DNA from: JAICYJ01 sp963766445
GTDB lineage: Bacteria; Actinomycetota; Thermoleophilia; Gaiellales; JAICJC01
DNA length: 64,000 nucleotides
Assembly: GCA_963766445.1 (NCBI GenBank)
Contig: CAVXZW010000015.1
Span: 186,001 to 250,000 of the forward strand
Reading direction: 5' to 3'
Numbering within the stretch: the first letter of the stretch is position 1; every line of letters starts with the position of its first letter. The position numbers and the translations under genes were made by a program. The notes under the pieces were generated by a model. That model worked only from the letters and a program-made list of their open reading frames with translations, did not search any database and was not told the origin of the DNA. Shown here piece by piece: positions 35,227-43,443 of the stretch.

Positions 35227-36489
35227 GTGAAAGACCCTGCATCCGTACAGGTCGGGCGCGTCAACGTGATGAAGTTCGGCGGCACCTCCGTCGCCGACAC
35301 CGACAAGATCCGCAACGTCGCCCGGCGCATGGTCGCGACCCACGAGACCGGCCGGCCGACGGTCGGCGTGGTATCTGCGATGGGCGAGACCACCGACACG
35401 CTGGCCGCGCTGGCGGCCGAGGTGTCGCCGCGCCCGCACCCGCGCGAGATGGACATGCTGCTCTCCACAGGAGAGCGCATCACGGCCGCCCTCTGCGCGA
35501 TGGCGATCGAGGACATGGGCCACCGGGCGGTGTCGCTGACCGGGTCGCAGGCCGGCATCGTCACCGACACCCGGCACACGAACGCGAAGATCGTGGACAT
35601 CCGGCCGAAGCGCATCACGGAGGCGTTGGACGCGGGCATGATCGTGCTGGTGGCCGGGTTCCAGGGCGTGTCCACGGCCTACGACGTGACCACCCTGGGG
35701 CGCGGCGCGTCCGACCTGACCGCCGTGGCGCTGGCGGCCGCCCTGGGCGGCGACTGCGAGATCTACACCGACGTCGAGGGCGTCTACACCGCCGACCCCC
35801 GGATCGTGCCGGACGCGCGCAAGCTGGCCAGGATGTCGCCGCTGGAGATGCTCGAGATGGCCGGATCGGGCGCACGCGTGCTGCAGCTACGATCGGTGGA
35901 GTTCGCCCGTAACCACGGCGTTCCGATCCACGTTCGTTCGACCTTCTCCGGCACGGAGGGGACATGGATACGGGAGGACCCGAGCATGGAAGACGCGATC
36001 ATCTCCGGCATCACCCACACCGTCGACGAGGCGTACGTGACGCTGACCGACGTGCCCGACAAGCCCGGCACTGCGGCCGGCATCTTCAATGCCGTGGCCG
36101 CCGCCGGCATCAACGTCGACACGATCATCCAGAACGCCGTCACCCACGGTGACGCCGACGTCACGTTCTCGATCCCGCGCGACGACCTGCCGCTGATGAC
36201 CGACACCATTGAGGGGCTCTGCCGTGATCTGGGCCTGCACTGGGGCGTGGACGACACCGCCGGCAAGATCAGCATGATCGGGGCCGGCATGAAGAGCCAT
36301 CCGGGGGTGGCGGCGCGCATGTTCCAGACCCTGGCCGACCACGGCATCAACGTGCGCATGATCGCCACCTCCCCGATCAAGGTGTCGTGTGTGATCGCCC
36401 GCGACAGGGTGGACGAGGCGGTGCTGGCGCTGCACGACGCGTTCCAGGTCGAGCTGGAGCTGGCCCAGAGCGGGGCGGCGCATGCCTGA
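35227..36489 (+). CDS. lysC: Aspartate kinase
   Basis: First enzyme of the aspartate pathway (lysine, methionine, threonine, diaminopimelate). 420 residues: kinase domain with VMKFGGTSVADTDKI, LLSTGERITAALCA, GFQGVSTAYDVTTLGRGASD and DCEIYTDVEGVYTADPRI; two C-terminal ACT domains (VTLTDVPDKPGTAAGIFNA and ISMIGAGMKSHPGVAARMF) give feedback control. GTG start. It overlaps asd by eight bases, the common actinobacterial lysC–asd operon. Confidence 0.96.
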   Translation: MKDPASVQVGRVNVMKFGGTSVADTDKIRNVARRMVATHETGRPTVGVVSAMGETTDTLAALAAEVSPRPHPREMDMLLSTGERITAALCAMAIEDMGHRAVSLTGSQAGIVTDTRHTNAKIVDIRPKRITEALDAGMIVLVAGFQGVSTAYDVTTLGRGASDLTAVALAAALGGDCEIYTDVEGVYTADPRIVPDARKLARMSPLEMLEMAGSGARVLQLRSVEFARNHGVPIHVRSTFSGTEGTWIREDPSMEDAIISGITHTVDEAYVTLTDVPDKPGTAAGIFNAVAAAGINVDTIIQNAVTHGDADVTFSIPRDDLPLMTDTIEGLCRDLGLHWGVDDTAGKISMIGAGMKSHPGVAARMFQTLADHGINVRMIATSPIKVSCVIARDRVDEAVLALHDAFQVELELAQSGAAHA

Positions 36490-37519
36490 TCCGCGCGTGG
36501 CCGTGGTGGGGGCGACCGGCGCGGTCGGCCCCGAGGTGCTGGCGATCCTGGCCGAGCGCGGCTTCCCGGCGGCCGAGGTGGTGCCGTTCGCATCCGCGCG
36601 CTCCGCCGGCAGCAGGGTCAGCTTCGCCGGCGAGCAGCTGGAGGTGCGGGAGCTGACCGACGACTCGCTGGCGGGCTTCGACCTGGCCCTGTTCTCGGCC
36701 GGCGCCGGCACGTCCAGGCGCTACGCGCCGGAGGCGGTGAAGCGGGGCTGCATGGTGATCGACAAGTCCAGCGCCTTCCGCATGGACCCGCAGGTGCCGC
36801 TGGTCGTGCCCGAGGTGAACCCGGAGGCGGCCGACGGCCACCGCGGGATCATCTCCAACCCCAACTGCTCCACCATCCAGCTGGTGATGGCGCTGAAGCC
36901 GCTGCACGACCAGGCCCGCATCCGCAACGTCACCGTCGCCACCTACCAGGCGGTCTCGGGCACCGGCAAGCGGGCGATGGAGGAGCTGCGGGAGCAGTCT
37001 GCGGCGGCGCTTGGGGGTGGCGATGTCCAGGCCACGGTGTACCCTCACCCGATCGCATTCAACGTGCTGCCGCATTGCGACGCCTTCGACGGGCCCGACA
37101 CCTTCGAGGAGACCAAGCTGATCAAGGAGACCCACAAGATCCTGGGGGACGACAGCGTCGGCATCAGCGCCACCTGCGTGCGCGTGCCGGTCTGGCGCTC
37201 GCACTCCGAGGCGGTCTGGATCGAGACGGAGCGGCCGCTGGCCGCCGACGAGGCCCGGCAGCTGCTGGAGGCCGCGCCCGGCGTCCGCGTGGTGGACGAT
37301 CCCTCCGCAGCCCGCTACCCGATGCCCAGCGAAGCGGCGGGCGGCGACGACGTGCTGGTCGGCCGCATCCGCGAGGACGGGTCGCGCCGCAACGGGCTGG
37401 CGCTGTGGGTGGTCGCCGACAACCTGCGCAAGGGAGCTGCGCTGAACGGCGTGCAGATCGCCGAGCTGCTGGTGCAGCGCAACCTGATCCGTGTCCCCCA
37501 GCAGGAGCGCGTGGCTTGA
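36482..37519 (+). CDS. asd: Aspartate-semialdehyde dehydrogenase
   Basis: 345 residues. NADP-binding VAVVGATGAVGPEVL at the N-terminus, phosphate site SAGAGTSRRYAPEAVKRG, catalytic Cys129 in SNPNCSTIQLV, and VSGTGKRAMEEL. It reduces aspartyl phosphate formed by LysC. It overlaps lysC at its start and the zinc-ribbon gene at its end (TTGA). Confidence 0.96.
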   Translation: MPDPRVAVVGATGAVGPEVLAILAERGFPAAEVVPFASARSAGSRVSFAGEQLEVRELTDDSLAGFDLALFSAGAGTSRRYAPEAVKRGCMVIDKSSAFRMDPQVPLVVPEVNPEAADGHRGIISNPNCSTIQLVMALKPLHDQARIRNVTVATYQAVSGTGKRAMEELREQSAAALGGGDVQATVYPHPIAFNVLPHCDAFDGPDTFEETKLIKETHKILGDDSVGISATCVRVPVWRSHSEAVWIETERPLAADEARQLLEAAPGVRVVDDPSAARYPMPSEAAGGDDVLVGRIREDGSRRNGLALWVVADNLRKGAALNGVQIAELLVQRNLIRVPQQERVA

Positions 37520-37968
37520 GGATGGCCGCGCGGGGTCACCTGTGCCCGGTCTGCATCCGGCCGGCACGCGCCGGCACGTGCGATGAGCACGGGACGTGGA
37601 AGGCACACCAGCTCCTGACCACCGCCGACCGGCGGCGTTGCGGCCGCCGCCGCTGGCAGCCGTTCCAGCCGGCCGCTCAGGCCTGCCCCCGCTGCCTCGG
37701 TGAGGTGGCCGAGTCGCGAGTCGGGTTCACCTGTCTCGACCACGGCCACGACCAGGACCCGCACGGGCCGTTCCGGGTCGACGAGCTGCTCGCGCCGACG
37801 GCCCAGCGCGTGTCCGCGGCCGCGCGCCTGCGGCTGACGCGGCGCCGCCAGGCCCGCAAGCGCGAGCCGATCTCGGTGTCGCTGCACCTACCCGACCCCG
37901 CCCGCAGCGCGCGTGTGCTGATCTCGGCCACCATCGTGGCCGGCACGCTGGCGTTCCTGGCGCGATAG
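37516..37968 (+). CDS. Small double zinc-ribbon protein with C-terminal membrane anchor
   Basis: About 150 residues, no recognised family. Two Cys/His knuckles are visible: CPVCIRPARAGTCDEHG and CPRCLGEVAESR with a later CLDHGHD. A basic stretch (RLTRRRQARKRE) precedes a C-terminal hydrophobic helix (ARVLISATIVAGTLAFLA), so it is probably tail-anchored with the ribbons in the cytoplasm. TTG at 37516 overlaps the asd stop (TTGA); ATG at 37522 is an alternative. Coupling to lysC–asd suggests co-expression, not necessarily a role in the pathway. Confidence 0.7.
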   Translation: MRMAARGHLCPVCIRPARAGTCDEHGTWKAHQLLTTADRRRCGRRRWQPFQPAAQACPRCLGEVAESRVGFTCLDHGHDQDPHGPFRVDELLAPTAQRVSAAARLRLTRRRQARKREPISVSLHLPDPARSARVLISATIVAGTLAFLAR

Positions 37969-37998
37969 CCGGGCAAGCGCTTCGGCCTGAACGCTGGG

Positions 37999-38668
37999 CT
38001 AGATCGGACGTCTTGCCGACGACCGGGCCCTTCGGCGCCGAGCCGCCCGTTCCCGGCTCGAGCGTGATCACGATCGTGTCGCCGGCCGAGGCGTTGCGCG
38101 TGAGCGTGAACGACATGTCGCTGCCGCCGGCGAACGTGCCGGCCGCCTGCGGCACGGTCTCGCCCTTGGGGATCACCCAGGCCTCGTACGTGTGATCGGC
38201 CGGCGCCGGCTTCAGCCCGCCGAACACCGTCGCCTGGCCGCCGCTGAACGAGACCACGCTGCCCACGTTCGCGATCGGCGCCACCGACCGGACGTCGGCG
38301 TCCTTGACGTCGCCGCGCAGCGAGATGTTCCAGACCGCGAGCGCGATCACGGCCAGTCCAAGCACCGGCACGGCCACCGCCGAGAAGCGCGGCCACCACG
38401 ACCAGCCGGCGCGAGGCTGCGGCGGTGCCTCCGGCGGCGCACTCGGCACCACCTCCGGGCCGATCGCCTCCAACAGCCGGTCGCGCAGCTCCGGCGGAGG
38501 CTCAGCCTGGGGGGCGGCGAAGGCCAGCGCCGCGGCCACCGCCTCCATCTCGCGCAGCTGCACGCGGCAGCGCTCGCACGTCTCGACGTGCTCGAGCACC
38601 AGCCGCTGATCGGCGGCATCGAGGCCGTGCAGGGCGTAGCCCGAGATCAGCTCGTCGACGTGTTCCAC
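37999..38668 (-). CDS. RskA-like anti-sigma factor, stop codon lost by a frame break
   Basis: The N-terminal zinc-associated anti-sigma domain has HALHGLDAADQRLVLEHVETCERC-like spacing (His near residue 13 to 33, Cys 37 and 40). One membrane helix (VAVPVLGLAVIALAVWN) follows, then an extracytoplasmic RskA domain with YEAWVIPKGETVPQAAGTF. After VVGKTS the written frame runs on to 37727, antisense to the zinc-ribbon gene; skipping one base (TCCGATCTAG) gives a stop at 37999 and about 222 residues, the normal size. It would hold the sigma factor encoded upstream at the membrane. Confidence 0.85.
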
Positions 38669-39264
38669 TCATGCTCCGGGTTCAGGCCCGACTGGGCCAG
38701 CAGCTCGCGCAGGGCCGTCATCGCGGCGAAGGTGCGGCTCTTGACCGTGCCGATCGGCAGCGCCAGCCGCTCGGCCAGCTCGGACTGGGTGTATCCGGCG
38801 AAGTAGGCCAGCTCGAGCACCTCGCGGTGAGGATCGGGCAGCTTCGCCATGGCCGACCGCACCTGGTCGCGGGCCACGCTCTGCCAGGCCTGCTGCTCCA
38901 CGGCCGGCGCGGGGTCGACGCTCTCGCGCGCCTCGTCGAGCGCCTCGGCGCGGCGCCGCTGCTCGCGGCGCACGGTGTCGACGGCCTTGTGATGAGTCAA
39001 TGTCAGTATCCAGCTCGAGGGTTGGCCACGCGCGGGATCGAACTTCGATGCCTGCCTCCATACGGTCAGGAATGCATCCTGCACCACGTCCGCCGACAGC
39101 TCGCGGTCACGCACGATGCGCAAGGCGAGCGCGTAGGCCGCGCCGCCGTACATGTCGTACAAACGGGCAAACGCGTCCCGATCGCCTCGCGCCGTGAGCG
39201 CGAGCAGTCCGTGATCGGACAGATGTTCCGTGCTGGGATCCCTTCCTGGCCTGCGATCGCTCAT
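38647..39264 (-). CDS. ECF sigma factor, SigK-like
   Basis: About 205 residues. Region 2 has FARLYDMYGGAAYALALRI and VVQDAFLTVWRQASKFDP with WILTLTHHKAVDTVRRE; region 4 has LPDPHREVLELAYFAGYTQ and ERLALPIGTVKSR. I start at the ATG at 39264; the longer frame lies in the upstream gene. It overlaps the anti-sigma gene by 22 bases and follows the GNAT-like gene by 22 bases in the same direction. The RskA-type partner supports assignment to the SigK/ECF19 group. Confidence 0.93.
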   Translation of the reverse strand: MSDRRPGRDPSTEHLSDHGLLALTARGDRDAFARLYDMYGGAAYALALRIVRDRELSADVVQDAFLTVWRQASKFDPARGQPSSWILTLTHHKAVDTVRREQRRRAEALDEARESVDPAPAVEQQAWQSVARDQVRSAMAKLPDPHREVLELAYFAGYTQSELAERLALPIGTVKSRTFAAMTALRELLAQSGLNPEHEWNTSTS

Positions 39265-39286
39265 TCGTCGATTGTGCACCGGCGGT

Positions 39287-39898
39287 TCACCTGACGCCAG
39301 CCGGGGCCGCGGGCACCACGGCCAGACGGCTGCGCAGCCGGGCCAGGCGGCTCTCATCCGGAGCCCGCTCGATAGCGCGCAGATCCAGCCGCTCCAGCGA
39401 GACTCGCCCAGCGCTGCGCTGCGGGTGGAAGCCGAGGTCGCGCAGGAAGTCGGCGGGGAAGATCGTGCGGTGGCCGAGGAACCGTGCGGCGAACCCCTCG
39501 TCCGGCGGGAACCGGTAGCCGAACGCCTCCAGCGCCGGCAGCCCGCGGTCGCGGCACTCCCCGATCGCGGCCAGGAACAGGCTCTGCAGCACCCACGGGC
39601 TGTGGGCGTCGGTCAGGTAGGCGCACGTCACCAGCACCGCGTCGCGGCCCGGTGGCCCGGCCGGCAGATGGCGGGCGCGGGCGAACCGGTCGCTGGGGCC
39701 GTACTGGATCAGCCCGATCACGCGGTCGTCCTCGACGTACAGCTTGCCCCACGGCCCAAACTCGTCCTCCAGCTCCCGCTTCCATCGCTGCCGGTCGCCC
39801 GGCTTGCCGGCGGGCCGCGTCTGCCACCACATGCAGTCGCGGCACGGCACCGGCGCGACGCCGACGGTGGCGCCGTTGAGATGCTCGACGCCGGTCAT
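39287..39898 (-). CDS. GNAT-like acetyltransferase domain protein
   Basis: 203 residues. VPCRDCMWWQTRP near the N-terminus, then YVEDDRVIGLIQYGPSDRF, VLVTCAYLTDAHSPWVLQS and ECRDRGLPALEAFGYR resemble a GNAT fold seen in actinobacterial hypothetical proteins; the acetyl-CoA loop is not textbook. The ATG overlaps the Asp23 stop (ATGA). Position before the sigma gene suggests co-regulation with envelope stress. Confidence 0.65.
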   Translation of the reverse strand: MTGVEHLNGATVGVAPVPCRDCMWWQTRPAGKPGDRQRWKRELEDEFGPWGKLYVEDDRVIGLIQYGPSDRFARARHLPAGPPGRDAVLVTCAYLTDAHSPWVLQSLFLAAIGECRDRGLPALEAFGYRFPPDEGFAARFLGHRTIFPADFLRDLGFHPQRSAGRVSLERLDLRAIERAPDESRLARLRSRLAVVPAAPAGVR

Positions 39899-40263
39899 GA
39901 TGCGGGCGGCGCGACGTCGTCGATCACGACCGCCACCGAGGAGGGCTCGAGCTCGATCATCGACACCAGGTAGTCGCGCACGTGGCTGCTGACCTCGCCG
40001 GCCACGGCCGGGATGCTGGCCCCCCACTCGGTGACGAGGTGCAGCTCGAGCCCGACTGCGTCGCCGTCGGAGCTGATGCGAACGCCCTTGGGGACGCGGT
40101 CGGGGTCGACGCCGCCCGGCTGGCCGCCGGCGATCGCATGCACGCCGGCGACCTCGATCGCCGCCGCCGCCGCGTAGGTGGCGATCACGGCGTGGCTGAT
40201 GTGCGCACTGGCGGCGGCCGAGTGGATCGACTCGACCGGAGCGTCGCCGGGTCCGTCGTGCAT
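39895..40263 (-). CDS. Asp23/Gls24 family envelope stress protein
   Basis: 122 residues. IATYAAAAAIEVAGVHAI, then RVPKGVRISSDGDAVGLELH, VTEWGASIPAVAGEVSSHVR and LEPSSVAVVIDDV follow the alternating strand/helix pattern of Asp23 proteins, which act at the membrane in cell-wall stress. First gene of a probable operon asp23–GNAT–sigma–anti-sigma, and divergent from the RHH-like regulator gene. Confidence 0.8.
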   Translation of the reverse strand: MHDGPGDAPVESIHSAAASAHISHAVIATYAAAAAIEVAGVHAIAGGQPGGVDPDRVPKGVRISSDGDAVGLELHLVTEWGASIPAVAGEVSSHVRDYLVSMIELEPSSVAVVIDDVAPPAS

Positions 40264-40295
40264 GCGCGAATTCTACACCGGCGTCACCTTGACAC

Positions 40296-40329
40296 TTGAC
40301 AGACGCCATAATGATGTCATAATGACGTC
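40296..40329 (+). promoter_or_regulatory. Promoter with tandem TGAYGTCA operator-like boxes, leaderless start
   Basis: TTGACA (40296–40301), 16 bases, then CATAAT (40318–40323) gives a near-consensus promoter whose +1 would fall on or next to the ATG at 40330. Between and over the -10 are two copies of ATAATGAYGTC; the second contains the palindrome TGACGTCA (40323–40330). Such boxes fit self-binding by the RHH-like protein encoded directly downstream. Confidence 0.6.
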
Positions 40330-40785
40330 ATGAACATTGCCGGACACATCGAAGCCCTCCGCGCCGACCTGATCGCGACAGCCGGCATCGGAGACGAGGG
40401 CACCCTGCGGGTGGCTGAGCAGCTCAGCAGGGCGCTCGACCCCGCCATGCGCCTGCGGCTCCTGGACATCCTGTCCGAGGCGGCGCTGGAGGTGAACGGC
40501 CAGCTCACCAGCGGTCAGATCGAGGTGCGGCTGGCGGGAGGCGACGTCGGGTTCACGTACTCGGAGTCGTCGCACGAGGCGGAGCCGGCCGGCGACGACG
40601 CCCAGGCCGCCCGCATCACGCTGCGCATTCCCGAGCAACTGAAGACGCGCGCCGAGGCCGCCGCGGCGGCGGAGGGCGTATCGCTGAACACCTGGCTGGT
40701 GCGCGCGACCTCCCGCGCCCTCGACCGCGGCCGCAGCAGCGGCGGGCCGGGCGGCCGGCGCATCACCGGCTACGCAACGAGCTGA
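40330..40785 (+). CDS. RHH (Arc/HicB-like) DNA-binding domain protein
   Basis: 151 residues. The C-terminal part (about 95–140) reads RITLRIPEQLKTRAEAAAA then EGVSLNTWLVRATSRAL, a typical ribbon-helix-helix as in HicB antitoxins or Arc. The N-terminal 85 residues (helical, RVAEQLSRALDPAMRLRLLD) are not recognised. It starts at the predicted transcription start and is followed by a small frame-broken ORF and a DUF4097 gene. No HicA-like toxin is visible next to it, so a regulatory rather than antitoxin role is likelier. Confidence 0.75.
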   Translation: MNIAGHIEALRADLIATAGIGDEGTLRVAEQLSRALDPAMRLRLLDILSEAALEVNGQLTSGQIEVRLAGGDVGFTYSESSHEAEPAGDDAQAARITLRIPEQLKTRAEAAAAAEGVSLNTWLVRATSRALDRGRSSGGPGGRRITGYATS

Positions 40786-40798
40786 AAACGGAGGAGCC

Positions 40799-40962
40799 AT
40801 GACCGACCCACGCGATTCCATCACCCCGCGTCTGCCGGCAGCGGCAGCCGCGATGTACACACCCTGGACGCAGCCGGTGCGGACGCCCACCGCGCCGCCA
40901 CACCGCAGTCCGTGATCCGCACGCAGCAGACGCTGCGGCTGACCGGCTTCGCCCGTTCGTAA
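40799..40962 (+). CDS. Small protein of about 54 residues, frame probably broken
   Basis: A strong ribosome site (CGGAGGAG) precedes an ATG. As written the ORF gives 38 residues ending PPHRSP. The alternative frame for the second part, joined near 40828, gives SRDVHTLDAAGADAHRAATP then QSVIRTQQTLRLTGFARS and a stop 13 bases before the next gene start, with better codon use. I infer a short protein with one missing base. No family recognised. It lies between the RHH-like and DUF4097 genes. Confidence 0.45.
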
Positions 40963-40975
40963 GAGAGGAGCATCC

Positions 40976-41851
40976 ATGACCACCTACCAGACACCCCATC
41001 CCCTGCGCCTGCGCTTGAAGCTCGAGGCGGGACGCATCGACATCATCACCTGGGACGAGCCGCGCGCCGAGGTCGAGGTGACGCCACTTGGCAACGACCA
41101 GGCATCGATCGAAGCAGCCCAGAACGTCCAGCAGGAGCTACGCGGAAGCGGCGAGAACCAGGAGCTGTCGGTTGAGGCGCCCAGCGGCCGCTCGCTGTTC
41201 GGGCTGCGCCGCGGGCCTGAGCTGCGCTTCGCCATCTCGGTGCCACACGGCAGCTCGATCGACTCGACCACCGTGTCTGCCGACGTCGCCGGTCGCGGCC
41301 GCTTCGGCACGGCGAAGGTGAACACCACCTCCGGCGACGTCTCGCTGGGTGCGGTTTCGGGCGACGCCAACGTCAAGACCGTCAGCGGCGACCTCGACGT
41401 CGAACGCGTCGACGGGAAGGCCAACCTCAACAGCGTCTCCGGCGACCTCGAGCTCGGGCCCGTGGCGGGCGAGATCTCGGCCAGCACGGTCTCGGGCGAC
41501 CTGCACGTGACGTCGGCCGGCTCCTCGGTGAACGCCAAGGGCGTCTCCGGCGACGTCACCGTCGAGAGCGTGCGGCGGGGCGAGGCCCGGCTGCAGTCGG
41601 TGTCAGGCGACATCACGCTGGGCGTCGCCGCCGGCGCCCGCGTGTGGATGGACGTCAGCTCGATGAGCGGCTCCACCCAGTCCGACCTGGAGCCGGACGA
41701 GGCCGGCGCGGGCGGCGACGTCGACCTGCGCATCAATGCCAACTCGGCCAGCGGCGACATCCGCCTGCAGCGGGCCGCGCCGCGTGGCCTCGGCCTGAAT
41801 CGGACGGCCGGGCGGCGCCCGAAGAGGCGTCGCCCGGTCAGCCGGCTGTGA
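40976..41851 (+). CDS. DUF4097-type beta-strand repeat protein
   Basis: 291 residues. A beta-rich start (LRLRLKLEAGRIDIITWDE) leads into a repeated unit ending in SGD every 17–20 residues (TTSGDVSLG, AVSGDANVK, TVSGDLDVE, SVSGDLELG, TVSGDLHVT, GVSGDVTVE, SVSGDITLG, SASGDIRLQ), as in DUF4097/adhesin-like right-handed beta-helices. There is no signal peptide and no membrane helix, and the tail is basic (RPKRRRPVSRL), so it is probably cytoplasmic. It is the last gene behind the RHH-like regulator. GAGAGGAG precedes the ATG. Confidence 0.88.
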   Translation: MTTYQTPHPLRLRLKLEAGRIDIITWDEPRAEVEVTPLGNDQASIEAAQNVQQELRGSGENQELSVEAPSGRSLFGLRRGPELRFAISVPHGSSIDSTTVSADVAGRGRFGTAKVNTTSGDVSLGAVSGDANVKTVSGDLDVERVDGKANLNSVSGDLELGPVAGEISASTVSGDLHVTSAGSSVNAKGVSGDVTVESVRRGEARLQSVSGDITLGVAAGARVWMDVSSMSGSTQSDLEPDEAGAGGDVDLRINANSASGDIRLQRAAPRGLGLNRTAGRRPKRRRPVSRL

Positions 41852-42671
41852 GGCGCAGCAGCGAGGCCTCCGGCCGCGCCAGCATCCGGAACGGCACCAG
41901 CGTCGTGCCGGTGCCACGCGAGACCACCAGCGTGGTGTCGCCGACGCGGTGGATGCCGTCCAGGTAGCGCCACCGGGTGTGCGACAGCCGCAGGCGCCCG
42001 CCCGGCCTGGGCAGGCAGATCTGGCCGCCGTGCAGGTGGCCGGCGAGCACCAGCGAGCAGGCCCCGGGCGGCAGGTCGTCGACCACGTCCGGGAAGTGCG
42101 CGAGCAGGATCCTCAGCCCACCCGGGCCGGTGAACAGCCGCTCGGGGCGTGACCGTCCCCGGATCCATGGCTCCGGCTCCAGCCCCGCCACCTCGATCGG
42201 CACCCCGCCGTGCTCCACCATCACGCTGCGGTCGCGCAGGAGCTGCACGGGGGCGTCGCCCCAGCTGTCCGGCACCACGCCCCGGGAGAACGGGTCGCGC
42301 GTGGAGCCGGTGTCGTGGTTGCCCAGCGACGCGTACATGCCGAGCGGCGGATCCAGCCGCGCCAGCTGATCGAACACCGGCTGCTGCCCGCGCGGGTGCG
42401 CGATGATGTCGCCGGTCACGACCACCATGTCCGGCTGCTGGGACACGCCGTAGGCGACCGCCGCCTGCATCGTGCGCAGGTTCAGCGAGGGCGTGCCGGC
42501 GTGGAAGTCGGAGAGGTGCAGGATGCTGAGGCCGTCCAGCTCCGGCGGCAGCCCCGCCACCGGCACGCGCAGCTCGCGGCGCTCGAGCCACTGCGCCTCG
42601 AACAGGCCCCAGCCGGCCAGCAGCCCGCCGCCCGCGAGCAGGGCGGCGAGCGCGCGTCTAGTCGCTGCCAC
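41838..42671 (-). CDS. Membrane-anchored metallophosphoesterase (YkuE-like)
   Basis: About 277 residues. An N-terminal hydrophobic anchor (LAALLAGGGLLAGWGLF) precedes a calcineurin-like core: LHLSDFHAG, VVTGDII, SLGNHD and LAGHLHGGQI supply the dimetal ligands. Family members act on UDP-lipid intermediates or other phosphodiesters at the envelope. I start at the GTG at 42671, overlapping the small upstream gene by 14 bases; the longer frame has no similarity. Its end overlaps the convergent DUF4097 gene by 14 bases. Confidence 0.9.
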   Translation of the reverse strand: MAATRRALAALLAGGGLLAGWGLFEAQWLERRELRVPVAGLPPELDGLSILHLSDFHAGTPSLNLRTMQAAVAYGVSQQPDMVVVTGDIIAHPRGQQPVFDQLARLDPPLGMYASLGNHDTGSTRDPFSRGVVPDSWGDAPVQLLRDRSVMVEHGGVPIEVAGLEPEPWIRGRSRPERLFTGPGGLRILLAHFPDVVDDLPPGACSLVLAGHLHGGQICLPRPGGRLRLSHTRWRYLDGIHRVGDTTLVVSRGTGTTLVPFRMLARPEASLLRLTAG

Positions 42672-42861
42672 GCACGCTGTCGAACTCGTCGCGAAGCCTG
42701 CGACGCGCGGCTCCGATCCGCTCGCGCAGCATCTCGACGCGCTCCTGGTCCGCCGTGTGCCCGTTGCCGCTGGCGGCGACCGGGTCATCCCGGTTCGTCA
42801 GCAGGCGCGCGATCACCGCGGCGGTCGCGGCGATCACAGCTATGCCAATCAGACGGCGCAT
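42658..42861 (-). CDS. Small single-pass membrane protein
   Basis: 67 residues: an N-terminal helix (RRLIGIAVIAATAAVIARLL) followed by a charged, probably helical tail (ERVEMLRERIGAARRRLRDE). Unknown function. It overlaps the phosphoesterase start and is probably co-translated with it. Confidence 0.7.
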   Translation of the reverse strand: MRRLIGIAVIAATAAVIARLLTNRDDPVAASGNGHTADQERVEMLRERIGAARRRLRDEFDSVRGSD

Positions 42862-42880
42862 GGCCGCAGTCTACCGGTCC

Positions 42881-43378
42881 TCAACCGCAGGCCGCCCACA
42901 GCCCGCGGCCGGCCAGCGCCGCCTCCCGTTCGAGTGCGGACAGGTCGGTTGCGTGGGCGGTATTGGGCGGGATCGACAGCGTCCGGGCGTATCCGGCCGA
43001 CACCAGCCGGGCGTTCACGAACAGGTCGGGACGGCTCGGCCGCTCCAGGTAGACGTACGCCAGCCAGCGTCCGTACCTGTCGTGCAGCTGGCGGTCGTAG
43101 ACCAGCCGCACCCGGCGGCCTGTCAGCAGGTGCTTGGTGTACGCGGACGCCTCGGGGCCGAAGCAGCCCACCGGCCGGTGGGGGTCGACCGTCTCGGGCG
43201 TGTCGATGCCTAGTAGCCGCACGTCCAGCGAGCGCGATCCGGCCCGTACCCAGACGGTGTCGCCGTCGACGACGCGCGACACCGTGGCCTCGGCCGGGGG
43301 CGGCCCGGCCCCGTGCACCCACCACCAGCCGGCGGCGGCCAGCGCGGCGACGATCAGGATCGGGATCAGCCGGGACAT
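42881..43378 (-). CDS. Thermonuclease-like secreted nuclease (SNase fold)
   Basis: 165 residues. A signal or anchor helix (LIPILIVAALAAAGWWWV) precedes the SNase domain: VSRVVDGDTVWV, RLLGIDTPE with the catalytic Arg and Asp, YDRQLHDRYGRWLAYVYL and an Arg/Glu pair at the end. A Ca-dependent extracellular nuclease is expected. ATG 43378. Confidence 0.88.
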   Translation of the reverse strand: MSRLIPILIVAALAAAGWWWVHGAGPPPAEATVSRVVDGDTVWVRAGSRSLDVRLLGIDTPETVDPHRPVGCFGPEASAYTKHLLTGRRVRLVYDRQLHDRYGRWLAYVYLERPSRPDLFVNARLVSAGYARTLSIPPNTAHATDLSALEREAALAGRGLWAACG

Positions 43379-43443
43379 GTCGCCAAGCTACCGGCGGAAG
43401 CGGCAACGGCGTGGTCACGGATGGTGGCGAAACGGTGCCGGAG

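Noticed and set aside
40330..40785. HicAB toxin–antitoxin pair
   Set aside because: No HicA-like double-stranded RNA-binding toxin is adjacent; the neighbour is a DUF4097 protein.
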